64,000 nt of DNA from Halocatena salina (GTDB taxonomy: Archaea > Halobacteriota > Halobacteria > Halobacteriales > Haloarculaceae), in the NCBI RefSeq assembly GCF_023115355.1, contig NZ_CP096019.1, positions 434,001 through 498,000 on the forward strand. Direction: 5' to 3'. The number at the start of each line of letters is the position of its first letter. The stretch's first letter is position 1. The position numbers and the translations under genes were made by a program. The notes below the pieces were generated by a model, which did no database searches, was not told the origin of the DNA, and saw only the letters and a list, made by a program, of their open reading frames with translations. Positions 1 through 7,644 of this stretch are shown piece by piece.

Positions 1-1133
1 TCGGTCGCATCGACGTCGAGATTGATTCCGAACAGGGTCAGTCGTTCGGGACCGTTACGATAGCGAGTGGGTTGGATCAGGTCGAAACCGCGATCCTCGC
101 AGCCGCGCTCGAAACGATCGAACGGGTCGGTCCCTGTCGGTCCCGCGTCGAGATCGACCGCATCGAGGACGTTCGGGCTGCAAAGCGCCGACAGATCGTT
201 GACCGGGCGAAAACGCTGCTCGGTGAGGCGTTCGACGGGGGAATCCTCACCAGTGAGGAACTCGTCGAGGAAGTTCGTCGATCGATCCGAGTCGAGGACA
301 TCACCGAATACGACGGGCTTCCAGCCGGTCCACGCGTCGAAGATTCCGATGCCATCATCGTCGTCGAAGGCCGGTCGGACGTGCTCACGCTGCTCCAGTA
401 CGGTGTGAAAAACGCGATCGGCGTCGAAGGGACGAACGTCCCAGCACCGATCACCGAACTCGCGACCGAGCGCACTGTTACGGTGTTTTTCGACGGCGAC
501 CGCGGTGGGGATCTCATCCTCAAAGAACTCAGTCAAGTCGCAAACATCGATTACGTCGCCATCACGCCACCAGGACGAAACGTCGAAGATCTCTCTCGGA
601 GCGCTGTGATGAAAGCGCTCAGGGAGAAAGTCCCCTACGAGACGGTCGCCGACGCGGGCACCCCACGCGATGCGATGGCCGCAACCGACGGGAGTGCTCG
701 TCCTGCTCCGCCGGCTGCCACACCGCCGTCTTCGGACGTGGCGGACAGCGAGCCCGCCGATACCGATGCCAGGACGGAGATCACAGACGAACGAGCACCG
801 TCCGACGAGCACACGCCACAAACCGAGCCAGAAACGCTCCGTGGACACACCCGATCGGTCATCGTCGAGGACACCGGTTCTGTCCGGTTGCTCGATGAGC
901 AGTTCGACACGCTCGACGAAGGCAATGCTGAGGAGGCGTTCGATCGGATCAAAGCGTGCGAGCCGGTTCCGGCGGCGGTGGTCCTCGACGACGAGCTGAG
1001 CCAGCGGATACTCGACATCGCTGCCCAGCGCGGGGTGGCCCAGATCGTCGCGCGCGAAACAGCGGCGTTCGTCAAACAACCGACCAGCGTGCGGGTCCGA
1101 ACGGGAGACCAGCTCGTCCAAACGGAGTCTTAG
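1..1133 (+). CDS. dnaG: Archaeal DnaG primase-like protein, 5' end outside window
   Basis: This is the C-terminal part of archaeal DnaG, a TOPRIM-domain protein that makes short primers in vitro and associates with the archaeal exosome. The frame is open from base 3, so the true start lies upstream. The TOPRIM core shows the conserved glutamate in VVEGRSD (about bases 358-380) and the metal-binding FFDGDRGGD (about 486-512). A low-complexity acidic and proline-rich linker (about 650-835) separates TOPRIM from a conserved C-terminal segment; such linkers are usual in haloarchaeal DnaG. An internal TTG at base 72 could be misread as a start, but the residues before it (a GRIDVEID stretch) match the family. 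The identification is secure; only the 5' boundary is unknown. Confidence 0.95.
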   Translation, partial: GRIDVEIDSEQGQSFGTVTIASGLDQVETAILAAALETIERVGPCRSRVEIDRIEDVRAAKRRQIVDRAKTLLGEAFDGGILTSEELVEEVRRSIRVEDITEYDGLPAGPRVEDSDAIIVVEGRSDVLTLLQYGVKNAIGVEGTNVPAPITELATERTVTVFFDGDRGGDLILKELSQVANIDYVAITPPGRNVEDLSRSAVMKALREKVPYETVADAGTPRDAMAATDGSARPAPPAATPPSSDVADSEPADTDARTEITDERAPSDEHTPQTEPETLRGHTRSVIVEDTGSVRLLDEQFDTLDEGNAEEAFDRIKACEPVPAAVVLDDELSQRILDIAAQRGVAQIVARETAAFVKQPTSVRVRTGDQLVQTES

Positions 1134-1152
1134 CCCGAACCGATTTCCGTCC

Positions 1153-1638
1153 TCACGTTCGCTTTGAAAACAATAGTCCGTCCTCTGGTCCCTCTTCACC
1201 GTCGTAGTAGGCGGTAAGCCGATCGATCACGCGGAAACTGTTAGCGGTGTAAAACGCTCGGGTAGCGTCCGCTTTGGCCCGGGCAGTCAGAACGATTTCC
1301 TCCGCGTCAGTTCGATCGACGATAGCTTTGAGGAGCGCAGAGCCATAGCCCTCACGGCGGTGATCGGCTGCGACGGCGATCTCCGCCACGTAACACTGTC
1401 CCTCAGTCCCTTCGTAACCGACCGCATCCTGTTCGTCGGGGCGACCCTCGACCGCTAATACGTAGCCGACGGGCGTGTTCGACGTTGGAGACGTTGCTAC
1501 GAGACAGAGTGGACCGTCCAGGTCGAGATCAGATGCCTGAACGGCGGTGTCGAGTAGTTCCGGCCAGGGTGCCAAAAGCGACTCGCGTTGAATCGCCTTG
1601 AGAACGGAACGATCGGCAGGAGTGACGTCTCGAATCAC
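1153..1638 (-). CDS. GNAT-family N-acetyltransferase
   Basis: This 161-residue GNAT acetyltransferase would transfer acetyl from acetyl-CoA to an amine; the substrate is not known. The acetyl-CoA pyrophosphate-binding loop is visible as RREGYGSALL (residues 94-103), after a beta strand CYVAEIAVA and before a C-terminal region with an ARAFYTANSF-like motif (TRAFYTANSFRV) typical of RimI-type enzymes. Length is normal for a single GNAT domain. The start codon overlaps the end of the upstream DUF92 gene by four bases, so the two are probably co-translated. Whether it acetylates protein N-termini or a small molecule cannot be told from the sequence. Confidence 0.85.
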   Translation of the reverse strand: MIRDVTPADRSVLKAIQRESLLAPWPELLDTAVQASDLDLDGPLCLVATSPTSNTPVGYVLAVEGRPDEQDAVGYEGTEGQCYVAEIAVAADHRREGYGSALLKAIVDRTDAEEIVLTARAKADATRAFYTANSFRVIDRLTAYYDGEEGPEDGLLFSKRT

Positions 1639-3044
1639 AGTACCACGACGCCAGTTACGAGCGACATCCCCACGGCGGCGATCGCCGCAGAGAGGGTAGC
1701 GAGGAAGTTGACAGCCATGTTGTCGAGCAGTGGTCCCTCCACGGTTGCCCCTAGGAGACTATCGACCGTCATACCGACGACCCCGGCAAGAACGACAATA
1801 CCCGCACCGAGCGCAGTGAGATCGAAGAAGATCACAGCGATCATTGCAACAACGGCAGCGCCACCGATGCCGGCGACGACACCTTGCCACGTCACTCCAC
1901 CGTTGGTTCCGGGCTGTACGGGCCGCATCGTCGTGATGAGCCGGGGAGGTCCGAACAACCCGCCGATCTCGCTCGATAGTGTATCGCTCATCGCTGCGGC
2001 GATCGCTCCTGTGAATGCGAACAGAAACACCGATTCGGAAACGCCGAACGTGGTGTGCGCTGCCGCCCCGATGACGGCGATGAGAGCGACGGCCGAGTTG
2101 GCAAGCACGTTCCCGCTGCCACGGGCACCCTCGTTCTCTTGGGCGAGACCGCGGTGACGTTTGGTCTCATACCGGAACTTGGTCGCAAGTCCACCGACGA
2201 CGAAAAAGGAAATCAACACCGCAAACCAGCCGTAGTCACCGAGGACGACGGTCAACAACGCGAGCAAGACACCGGACAGCATTCCAGTGACCGATGCGGT
2301 TTCGAGCGCGTAGGAAAGATAGCCAAACACAAGGGTTAGACAGAGCGCCCCGACCACGTGAATCCCATTCAGCGAAAGTGGAAGATCGGCGAACAGCCAA
2401 AGAGCGAACGCCACTGCAAGCAGAACGATCGGATCGTCCCGATCGAACAGCATCGACCGCAACAGCGCAGCTAGAAGGCTGCCACTCGCTCCGAGAAAGA
2501 CTGCAAGCGAAAGTGACAGTGGTGTTCCCAAAATCGAGGACGTGAGAACCTGTCCAGTCACTGCCATACAGAAGGCAGTTCCGGCGAAGATGGTCGTTAA
2601 CACGAACGGATCCTTAGTGAACTGATGAGCTACCTTCTCCGCGAGGTTCCCATACACTAGTAAGAACACGCTGGCGACAAACGCAGGGAGGGACAGATCG
2701 AACTGGAGGGCGAACATCGTCAATCCCGCGGTTACGAAACAGAAACTCGCGAGTCCGTACAGTCGTCCTTCCTCGTGGTCAGCCGGAAACGCAAACAGAT
2801 CGAACAACCGACCCCGGGTTGTGATCAGCGAAAGGGCTGTGACTGCGAGAAACGGGACGCTGACCAAGATCGTCGTTGCCTGTGCTGGATCGAGAACCGA
2901 ACCGACCGGAATGGTGCCGACTATCGTCTGGAGTTCGCCCCACCCAACGAATACCGGCACGAGAAGGGCAAACGACCCAACGAAGGCGAACCCTACCGCC
3001 CGCCGGACTGTGGATGCCACACCCTCGATTTTGTTGTCGGTCAC
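1635..3044 (-). CDS. DUF92 family integral membrane protein
   Basis: This 469-residue polytopic membrane protein has about a dozen hydrophobic segments and belongs to the DUF92/TMEM19 family, which is related to phytol and farnesol kinases. The diagnostic C-terminal part is seen around ALSDTLSSEIG-like AMSDTLSSEIGGLFG, followed by PRLITTMRPVQPGTNGGVTW. The family is proposed to use CTP to phosphorylate prenols, but the activity here is inference. A role in prenyl phosphate recycling would fit the cis-prenyltransferase genes found just across the promoter region. The gene heads an operon with the acetyltransferase (four-base overlap). Confidence 0.8.
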   Translation of the reverse strand: MTDNKIEGVASTVRRAVGFAFVGSFALLVPVFVGWGELQTIVGTIPVGSVLDPAQATTILVSVPFLAVTALSLITTRGRLFDLFAFPADHEEGRLYGLASFCFVTAGLTMFALQFDLSLPAFVASVFLLVYGNLAEKVAHQFTKDPFVLTTIFAGTAFCMAVTGQVLTSSILGTPLSLSLAVFLGASGSLLAALLRSMLFDRDDPIVLLAVAFALWLFADLPLSLNGIHVVGALCLTLVFGYLSYALETASVTGMLSGVLLALLTVVLGDYGWFAVLISFFVVGGLATKFRYETKRHRGLAQENEGARGSGNVLANSAVALIAVIGAAAHTTFGVSESVFLFAFTGAIAAAMSDTLSSEIGGLFGPPRLITTMRPVQPGTNGGVTWQGVVAGIGGAAVVAMIAVIFFDLTALGAGIVVLAGVVGMTVDSLLGATVEGPLLDNMAVNFLATLSAAIAAVGMSLVTGVVVL

Positions 3045-3099
3045 TTAATCCTCTCGGGTGCCAGATCGACGTTCAGCCTGAATTATGAAACCAAACATA

Positions 3100-3140
3100 C
3101 TGGTGAATAAATTAATATAAAATTTATTGTATTTATGGCC
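3100..3140. promoter_or_regulatory. AT-rich divergent promoter region
   Basis: An AT-rich stretch lies between the divergent DUF92 gene and the UppS-like gene. It contains TATA-like runs usable on both strands (a TTAATATAAAATTTA stretch and a TTGTATTTATG run), each roughly 60-90 bases from the nearest start codon. It probably holds the two promoters. No operator repeat was recognised. Confidence 0.4.
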
Positions 3141-3207
3141 TATGGAACAGTGAGAGTGCGAAGATCGAGGCGTGAAGTTTAGGCTTGTTTATCCGTTTTC
3201 TGCGTAC

Positions 3208-3816
3208 GTGTCCCTTTACGATCGGTATCTCGCTGCCCGGACGCGGTGGAACGATGCGGATCTTCCTCAGAGCATCGCGCTCGTGATCACCGAGCGGGAT
3301 CTCCTCAATCCGGGAGCCTACTCGACGCTTGAGGCGTTCTTTCGATGGACGTTCGAGAACGGTGCCCGCCGCGTCATGGTGTACGTGAGCGTTCTCGACG
3401 AAGCCGCAGTACCGACGCTCGAAAGTGCACTCGCCGAGATCGAAACTCCCCGTGAGCTTGCGATCCGAGTTCCCGATGACAACGAACGGGTGGACACGCC
3501 GATTCAGGTGAGCATCGGACTCGGCGGAAAGGCCGAATTTGCGAAAGCCGTACAACAAGTCACTCGAAGCGTCGAATGTGGTGAACTGACCGCAGATGCG
3601 ATCGACGAGCCACAGATCGAGCAACACCTTGTCTTTCCTACAAATCCCGATCTCATCATCAAGACCGGCGCCGAACGGCTGTCGGACTTCATGATCTGGC
3701 AGTCGGTGTACTCCGAGTTGTATTTCACCGATATCAACTGGCGGGACTTCAGAAAGCGGGATTATCTACGCGCGATTCTTGACTACCAGGAGCGACAACG
3801 ACGGTTTGGCACGTGA
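3208..3816 (+). CDS. UppS-like cis-prenyltransferase homologue lacking the catalytic Asp
   Basis: This 202-residue protein is in the undecaprenyl diphosphate synthase fold family. The C-terminal half is well kept: DLIIKTGAERLSDFMIWQ (149-166) followed by ELYFTDINWRDF, matching the substrate-binding arginine and the Mg-linked glutamate of the family (R157 and E170 here). The N-terminal DGNRR catalytic motif is absent: aligned to the neighbouring UppS, the catalytic Asp is replaced by T28 in an ALVITERDLL stretch, and the first of the two binding arginines is Lys152. It may therefore be a non-catalytic partner. The chosen GTG start gives MSLYDRYLAAR; an earlier in-frame GTG at 3172 would add 12 residues. 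It converges on uppS with six bases between the stops. Confidence 0.75.
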   Translation: MSLYDRYLAARTRWNDADLPQSIALVITERDLLNPGAYSTLEAFFRWTFENGARRVMVYVSVLDEAAVPTLESALAEIETPRELAIRVPDDNERVDTPIQVSIGLGGKAEFAKAVQQVTRSVECGELTADAIDEPQIEQHLVFPTNPDLIIKTGAERLSDFMIWQSVYSELYFTDINWRDFRKRDYLRAILDYQERQRRFGT

Positions 3817-3822
3817 CGACGT

Positions 3823-4722
3823 TCACTGCTTGGGTGTGGGGTCGTCCTCGATATCGAACCCATCGAATTCGCCCACCTGTCTGCGAAGCCGAGACCGAAG
3901 TCCGTCGTCCGATCCGAGAACACGCACTAACGTGATCGCGCGTTGGACGCGCGTTCTGCGCCACGACTGTTGGCGTGATTCGTAAGTCCGGATCGCGCGC
4001 AGGAGATCGATCCGTCTGAACTCGGGCCAGTAGGGCGTACAGAAGAACACGGCGGCTTCGTTGCCGTTGGCGTGCCACGGGAGAAAGTTGCTCGTGCGTT
4101 CTGCGCCTCCCGTTCGAATGATGAGATCGACATCGCGCCCGGAGTGGGAGTACAACCGCTTTTCGATGTCATCGATATCGATCTCAGCGGGCGAGAGGTC
4201 ACCGCGTTCGACGGCAGCGGCGGCGTCGCGTGCGGCATCAAGCAACTCCGCGCGTCCACCGTACGCGAGCGCGATGTTCAGATGAAAGCGATCGTAATCG
4301 GCGGTTTTCGATTCGGCGTACTCGATCGCGTCCCGCACCCGCTCCGGAAGACGGGTGATCTGCCCGATAGCACGGATGTGTACCCCTCGTTCGTGAATCT
4401 CTGGCTCGTCCGCAAACGTCTTGAGCTTGGATTCGATGAGATCAAACAACTCCTTTCGTTGGTCGGGCGGGCGGTTGAAATTCTCGGTCGAAAACGTGTA
4501 TAAGGTAAGCTCTTCGACGCCAAGATCCGCACACCATTCGAGGATCGACTCCGTGGTTTTCACTCCTTCTCGGTGGCCAAACGCCGTTCCTTCACCGCGT
4601 TCGTCAGCGTATCGGCGGTTACCATCCTGAATGACCGCGATGTGGCTCGGTACGCCGGAGAACTCGCGTTCGAGATTTCGCTCATACAGATCGAGCGCCC
4701 ACCGACGAAACCGTCGTAACAT
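3823..4722 (-). CDS. uppS: Polyprenyl (undecaprenyl) diphosphate synthase
   Basis: This 299-residue cis-prenyltransferase condenses isopentenyl diphosphate units to make the long polyprenyl diphosphate used as glycan lipid carrier (dolichol type in archaea). All family motifs are present: HIAVIQDGNRRYA with catalytic D33, TLYTFSTENF near 73-82, LNIALAYGGRAEL near 148-160, DLIIRTGGAERTSNF with R203 and R209, and E222 before AAVFFCTPYWPEF. The start is the ATG at 4722 (MLRRFRRWALDLYERNL); the frame stays open upstream for 38 codons but that part lacks family similarity. The 3' end almost touches the convergent UppS-like gene, which lacks the catalytic residue. Confidence 0.92.
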   Translation of the reverse strand: MLRRFRRWALDLYERNLEREFSGVPSHIAVIQDGNRRYADERGEGTAFGHREGVKTTESILEWCADLGVEELTLYTFSTENFNRPPDQRKELFDLIESKLKTFADEPEIHERGVHIRAIGQITRLPERVRDAIEYAESKTADYDRFHLNIALAYGGRAELLDAARDAAAAVERGDLSPAEIDIDDIEKRLYSHSGRDVDLIIRTGGAERTSNFLPWHANGNEAAVFFCTPYWPEFRRIDLLRAIRTYESRQQSWRRTRVQRAITLVRVLGSDDGLRSRLRRQVGEFDGFDIEDDPTPKQ

Positions 4723-4802
4723 ACCGGGAGGTGTCCGTCTGAGCGTATGAAACTTGTGACCGGTGTCTGGTCGCTTCCGCGCGGGAAGCATCACCCAGAG
4801 GA

Positions 4803-4810
4803 TTTTAATA
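4803..4810 (+). promoter_or_regulatory. TATA box for cold-shock gene pair
   Basis: TTTTAATA lies 26-33 bases before the ATG at 4836, the usual archaeal TATA-to-TSS distance, so the transcript probably starts within a few bases of the start codon (leaderless or nearly so). Confidence 0.5.
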
Positions 4811-4835
4811 GGGTCGTCTCTACCAGTAAAACGCA

Positions 4836-5030
4836 ATGGCGACCGGTACGGTTGATTTCTTCAACGACACTGGCGGTTACGGTTTCATCGATACTGACGA
4901 GTCCGACGAGGACGTGTTTTTCCACATGGAAGACGTCGGAGGCCCCGACCTCGAAGAAGGTCAAGAAGTCGAGTTCGAGATCGTGCAGGCCGATAAAGGC
5001 CCGCGTGCGAAGGATCTAACGAGGCTTTAA
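4836..5030 (+). CDS. cspA: Cold-shock domain protein (first of tandem pair)
   Basis: A 64-residue single cold-shock domain (OB fold) that binds single-stranded RNA/DNA and acts as an RNA chaperone. RNA-binding motifs are seen as GYGFID (RNP1) and DVFFHMED (RNP2). The protein is acidic, as expected for a haloarchaeal cytosol. It is followed after two bases by an almost identical copy; the two proteins differ at only six positions (residues 5, 20-22 and 58-59). A TATA box just upstream suggests a single, nearly leaderless transcript for both. Confidence 0.92.
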   Translation: MATGTVDFFNDTGGYGFIDTDESDEDVFFHMEDVGGPDLEEGQEVEFEIVQADKGPRAKDLTRL

Positions 5031-5032
5031 TC

Positions 5033-5227
5033 ATGGCGACTGGTAAGGTTGATTTCTTCAACGACACTGGGGGCTACGGTTTCATCGATACAGAGGACGC
5101 TGACGAGGACGTGTTTTTCCACATGGAAGACGTCGGAGGCCCTGACCTCGAAGAAGGTCAAGAAGTCGAGTTCGAGATCGTGCAGGCCGATAAAGGCCCG
5201 CGCGCCTCGGAACTCACTCGATTGTAA
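5033..5227 (+). CDS. cspA: Cold-shock domain protein (second of tandem pair)
   Basis: A second 64-residue cold-shock domain protein with the same RNP1 (GYGFID) and RNP2 (DVFFHMED) motifs. The ATG follows the first copy's stop by two bases with no own promoter visible, so it depends on read-through transcription and probably re-initiation. Long stretches of nucleotide identity with the first copy, including at third codon positions, point to recent duplication or continuing gene conversion. Confidence 0.92.
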   Translation: MATGKVDFFNDTGGYGFIDTEDADEDVFFHMEDVGGPDLEEGQEVEFEIVQADKGPRASELTRL

Positions 5228-5335
5228 CACAGTCTGTACTGGACTGAATGCGGTTTTCTTTGAGACACGATCGTGAGTGGCGGGTCCGGTTGTGTAATCG
5301 TGAGAAGTATACGGATCAGCGGTCCATATCCGAAT

Positions 5336-5734
5336 ATGGACAACGTTCTCGAAGAAGATCTCATCGAACGGACGAAGGCATTGCTCGAACCGGGTGAGAT
5401 CGAACTGAACGGACTCATCGTCCACACCGAACTGGAAAGCGACCAGGAGTCCCGTCTCCATCAACTCACACTCGATGTAGGAGAACAGATCGCTAACCAC
5501 GCCGATGCGGGCGAGACGTACGTGTATTCCGGAAACGACGATCCGGAGTTCGGGCTGAACCAACACCAAGGACTCACGCTCGCCGATGATGCGTTCGTTT
5601 GGGAGTGCCAACAGCTGCTCCGAGACGGCACGTTCGATGTTGTCTTTTACTACGAGGCCACCGTCGATCAGTCAGCACTCCTCGACGATGTCGAAAGCGA
5701 AGATGTTCGAGTAACGAGTGTGGAAGGCGATTGA
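5336..5734 (+). CDS. Haloarchaeal conserved protein, DUF5778-like
   Basis: A 132-residue soluble acidic protein that I recognise as a conserved haloarchaeal family (DUF5778, by memory). It has a conserved middle with EIELNGLIVHTEL, a HADAGETYVYSGNDDPEFG segment, and a C-terminal ALADD-type block (LADDAFVWECQQLLRDGTFD) ending in VVFYYEA. The function is unknown; there are no membrane segments or cysteine clusters. The start ATG at 5336 fits the family; the frame is open 21 codons further upstream, but that part looks non-coding. A putative transposon end follows immediately after the stop. Confidence 0.7.
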   Translation: MDNVLEEDLIERTKALLEPGEIELNGLIVHTELESDQESRLHQLTLDVGEQIANHADAGETYVYSGNDDPEFGLNQHQGLTLADDAFVWECQQLLRDGTFDVVFYYEATVDQSALLDDVESEDVRVTSVEGD

Positions 5735-5735
5735 T

Positions 5736-5895
5736 ATCCCCCATGCCCTAAAGGGCAGGGCTTTCTCCTCGCACTTTCGTAATCCGTCGTGGATCGTGGA
5801 GGACGGGTCGGATTTACGCCCGTCGCCAGATGCAGTCTGGTGTCGCCGTAAACGGCGGGATCCTCTCCTCGAAGGAAGTGGCGGGAACGAAAAGG
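5736..5895. mobile_element. Possible IS200/IS605-type end remnant with structured RNA-like hairpins
   Basis: A perfect hairpin (GCCCT-AA-AGGGC, 5745-5756) followed by AGGGCTTTCTCCTC resembles the ends of haloarchaeal IS1341/IS605-type elements, where such sequence lies beside tnpB. Downstream are further short inverted repeats (GCCGTAAACGGC near 5848). No tnpA or tnpB coding sequence remains, so this would be a solitary end or MITE-like remnant. The assignment rests on memory of element ends, not on a search. Confidence 0.35.
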
Positions 5896-5941
5896 ATAAA
5901 CAATCATGCGGTATATTCTGGATAGCACGGCTAGCCCACCG

Positions 5942-6595
5942 ATGAGGTATTTCGATTTCACGCTGACACCCGAGGAGGGATCCATTCATCCGGTAGATAC
6001 GATCATCGCGGAGCACGCCGGCGTGACACGCGAGGCTTTGTTGCACATCAACGCACTCGGGGATGGCACTGGCGTCATGCTGTATCGACTTCGCGGTGAT
6101 GCCGCCCCGATTCAAGAGGCACTTACCGAGGTTGCCGACGTCATCGCTCACGACGTTCTCGACGTTGAGGGGGACGTGTTTCACCTGTATCTCCATGTTC
6201 GGCCCGGAGAGCCAGCAGGAAAGCTGATGGCACTTGCTCAGAAATACGCGCTCATCATTGATACGCCTCTCGCGTTTACCGACCGTGGTGGGCTTCGAGT
6301 GACCGTCGTCGGAACTCACGACATGTTACGCCGGGCGCTCGAAGCTCTGCCGGAAGACATCCAGATCTCCGTCGAACAGGTCGGACAGTATTCACCCGAA
6401 CGGCCGTATCTCCTTTCGTTGCTCACCGAACGCCAAGCCGAAGTGTTCCAACTAGCGGTCGAGATGGGGTACTATGAGATTCCACGCCAAACGACGCACG
6501 AAAAACTCGCAAACGAACTCGACTGTGCCCCCTCGACGATCGATGAACACCTCCGAAAAGCCGAATCACGCGTTCTCTCGACGCTCGTAGACTGA
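5942..6595 (+). CDS. Bat-type helix-turn-helix transcriptional regulator
   Basis: This 217-residue regulator has an N-terminal sensor-like region and a C-terminal HTH_10 (Bat) domain, as in many haloarchaeal regulators. The HTH region reads LTERQAEVFQLAVEMGYYEI then PRQTTHEKLANELDCAPSTI and DEHLRKAESRV near the end. The ATG at 5942 gives MRYFDFTLTP, matching the start of the related gene at 48980; an upstream in-frame ATG at 5906 would add 12 unsupported residues. The ligand and targets are unknown. A possible mobile-element remnant lies directly upstream, so its promoter may have been altered. Confidence 0.85.
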   Translation: MRYFDFTLTPEEGSIHPVDTIIAEHAGVTREALLHINALGDGTGVMLYRLRGDAAPIQEALTEVADVIAHDVLDVEGDVFHLYLHVRPGEPAGKLMALAQKYALIIDTPLAFTDRGGLRVTVVGTHDMLRRALEALPEDIQISVEQVGQYSPERPYLLSLLTERQAEVFQLAVEMGYYEIPRQTTHEKLANELDCAPSTIDEHLRKAESRVLSTLVD

Positions 6596-6645
6596 CCGTC
6601 CATCACACAAAACATTCATTACGGGTTTCTCACTACTGGACGGTG

Positions 6646-7125
6646 ATGAAAAACGGGAGGCTTGACGAACTCGACCGCTACATCCTTTATTCCCTCCAGC
6701 AAGACGCTCGAAACACCTCATCGGGGGATATCGCTGAAGAATGGGGGGTCTCGTCCAGTACGGTGCGAAAGCGCTTGCAACGGTTGGAAGAGAATGGGGT
6801 CATCACCGGCTATCACGTCGACATCGATTATGAGGCGGCTGGATTCCCATTGTACGCGAAACTGATCTGTTCAGCACCGATACCGGAACGGGAAACCCTC
6901 GCCAAGCAGGCGCTTGAGATACCAGGGGTCGAAGCGGTACGCGAGATCATGAACGGGCACAAAAACGTCTACATCAACGTTCTCGGGACCGACCACGAGG
7001 ATCTAAGCCGGATCGGAAAGGACCTGTACGATCTGGGACTCGAAATCGAAGACGAACAGATAATTCACAACGAGTACGTCTGCTCCTATCGCGGCTTTCT
7101 CGCACGAGACGATATCGAACGGTAA
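6646..7125 (+). CDS. Lrp/AsnC family transcriptional regulator
   Basis: A 159-residue Lrp/AsnC-type regulator. The N-terminal winged helix (LDELDRYILYSLQQDARNTS, then DIAEEWGVSSSTVRKRLQRL) binds DNA and is followed by a RAM/ligand-binding domain with the usual IPGVEAVREIMNGHKNVYI pattern. Such proteins sense amino acids or act as global regulators, usually as dimers or octamers. The start could be GTG 6643 or ATG 6646; the ATG is preferred. No adjacent metabolic gene indicates its target. Confidence 0.88.
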   Translation: MKNGRLDELDRYILYSLQQDARNTSSGDIAEEWGVSSSTVRKRLQRLEENGVITGYHVDIDYEAAGFPLYAKLICSAPIPERETLAKQALEIPGVEAVREIMNGHKNVYINVLGTDHEDLSRIGKDLYDLGLEIEDEQIIHNEYVCSYRGFLARDDIER

Positions 7126-7644
7126 CGCGTCGTTTTTCGCGAAGCTGAGGATGCCGAGCAGCTGTCAGCATAACCACGATGGTCGGGACGCTACCGGTCA
7201 CTCGTTTCGACCCTCGATACGAATATCGCCGAAAACCCACTGTCTACTCGACGCAGGTCGCCCGCTCGACATGGATTACCATATCGTCATATATCGCCCT
7301 AATATTTCACGTTCTGGTAATTCATTCGGAAGTTTTATCACGATATGTTCTTTATAAGTAGGTGTGAGTAAGAACGAGACCGGTTCGATCGAGCGGGTCG
7401 TACGGTTCTACAACATGGCGCTGTGGGTGTGATCCCACTATTCTGACTATGCACTCTGAAACGAACAGTGATTACCAAGCCGCTGTCCTCGGTCCAATGT
7501 CGATACGCGCCGGCATCGGAGTACTAGGGACACAACCGTACTAAACATTCAACATTATGACAATAACACACACGATAGCACCGCATAACCGGATCGACGA
7601 TCGAGTACTCGACCCGTTTGAAGCGATCATTAGGGGGTGTCAAG
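7126..7644. other. Intergenic region, 519 bases, no gene recognised
   Basis: Only short unlikely reading frames occur here. There is an AT-richer patch near 7280-7360 (including TTCTTTATAAGTAG at about 7348-7361) that could carry a promoter. No tRNA or repeat was seen. Confidence 0.5.

Noticed and set aside
3172-3207. Extra 12 codons before the UppS-like gene
   Set aside because: A GTG at 3172 would add residues with no family similarity; the start at 3208 gives the MSLYDRYLAAR beginning I expect.
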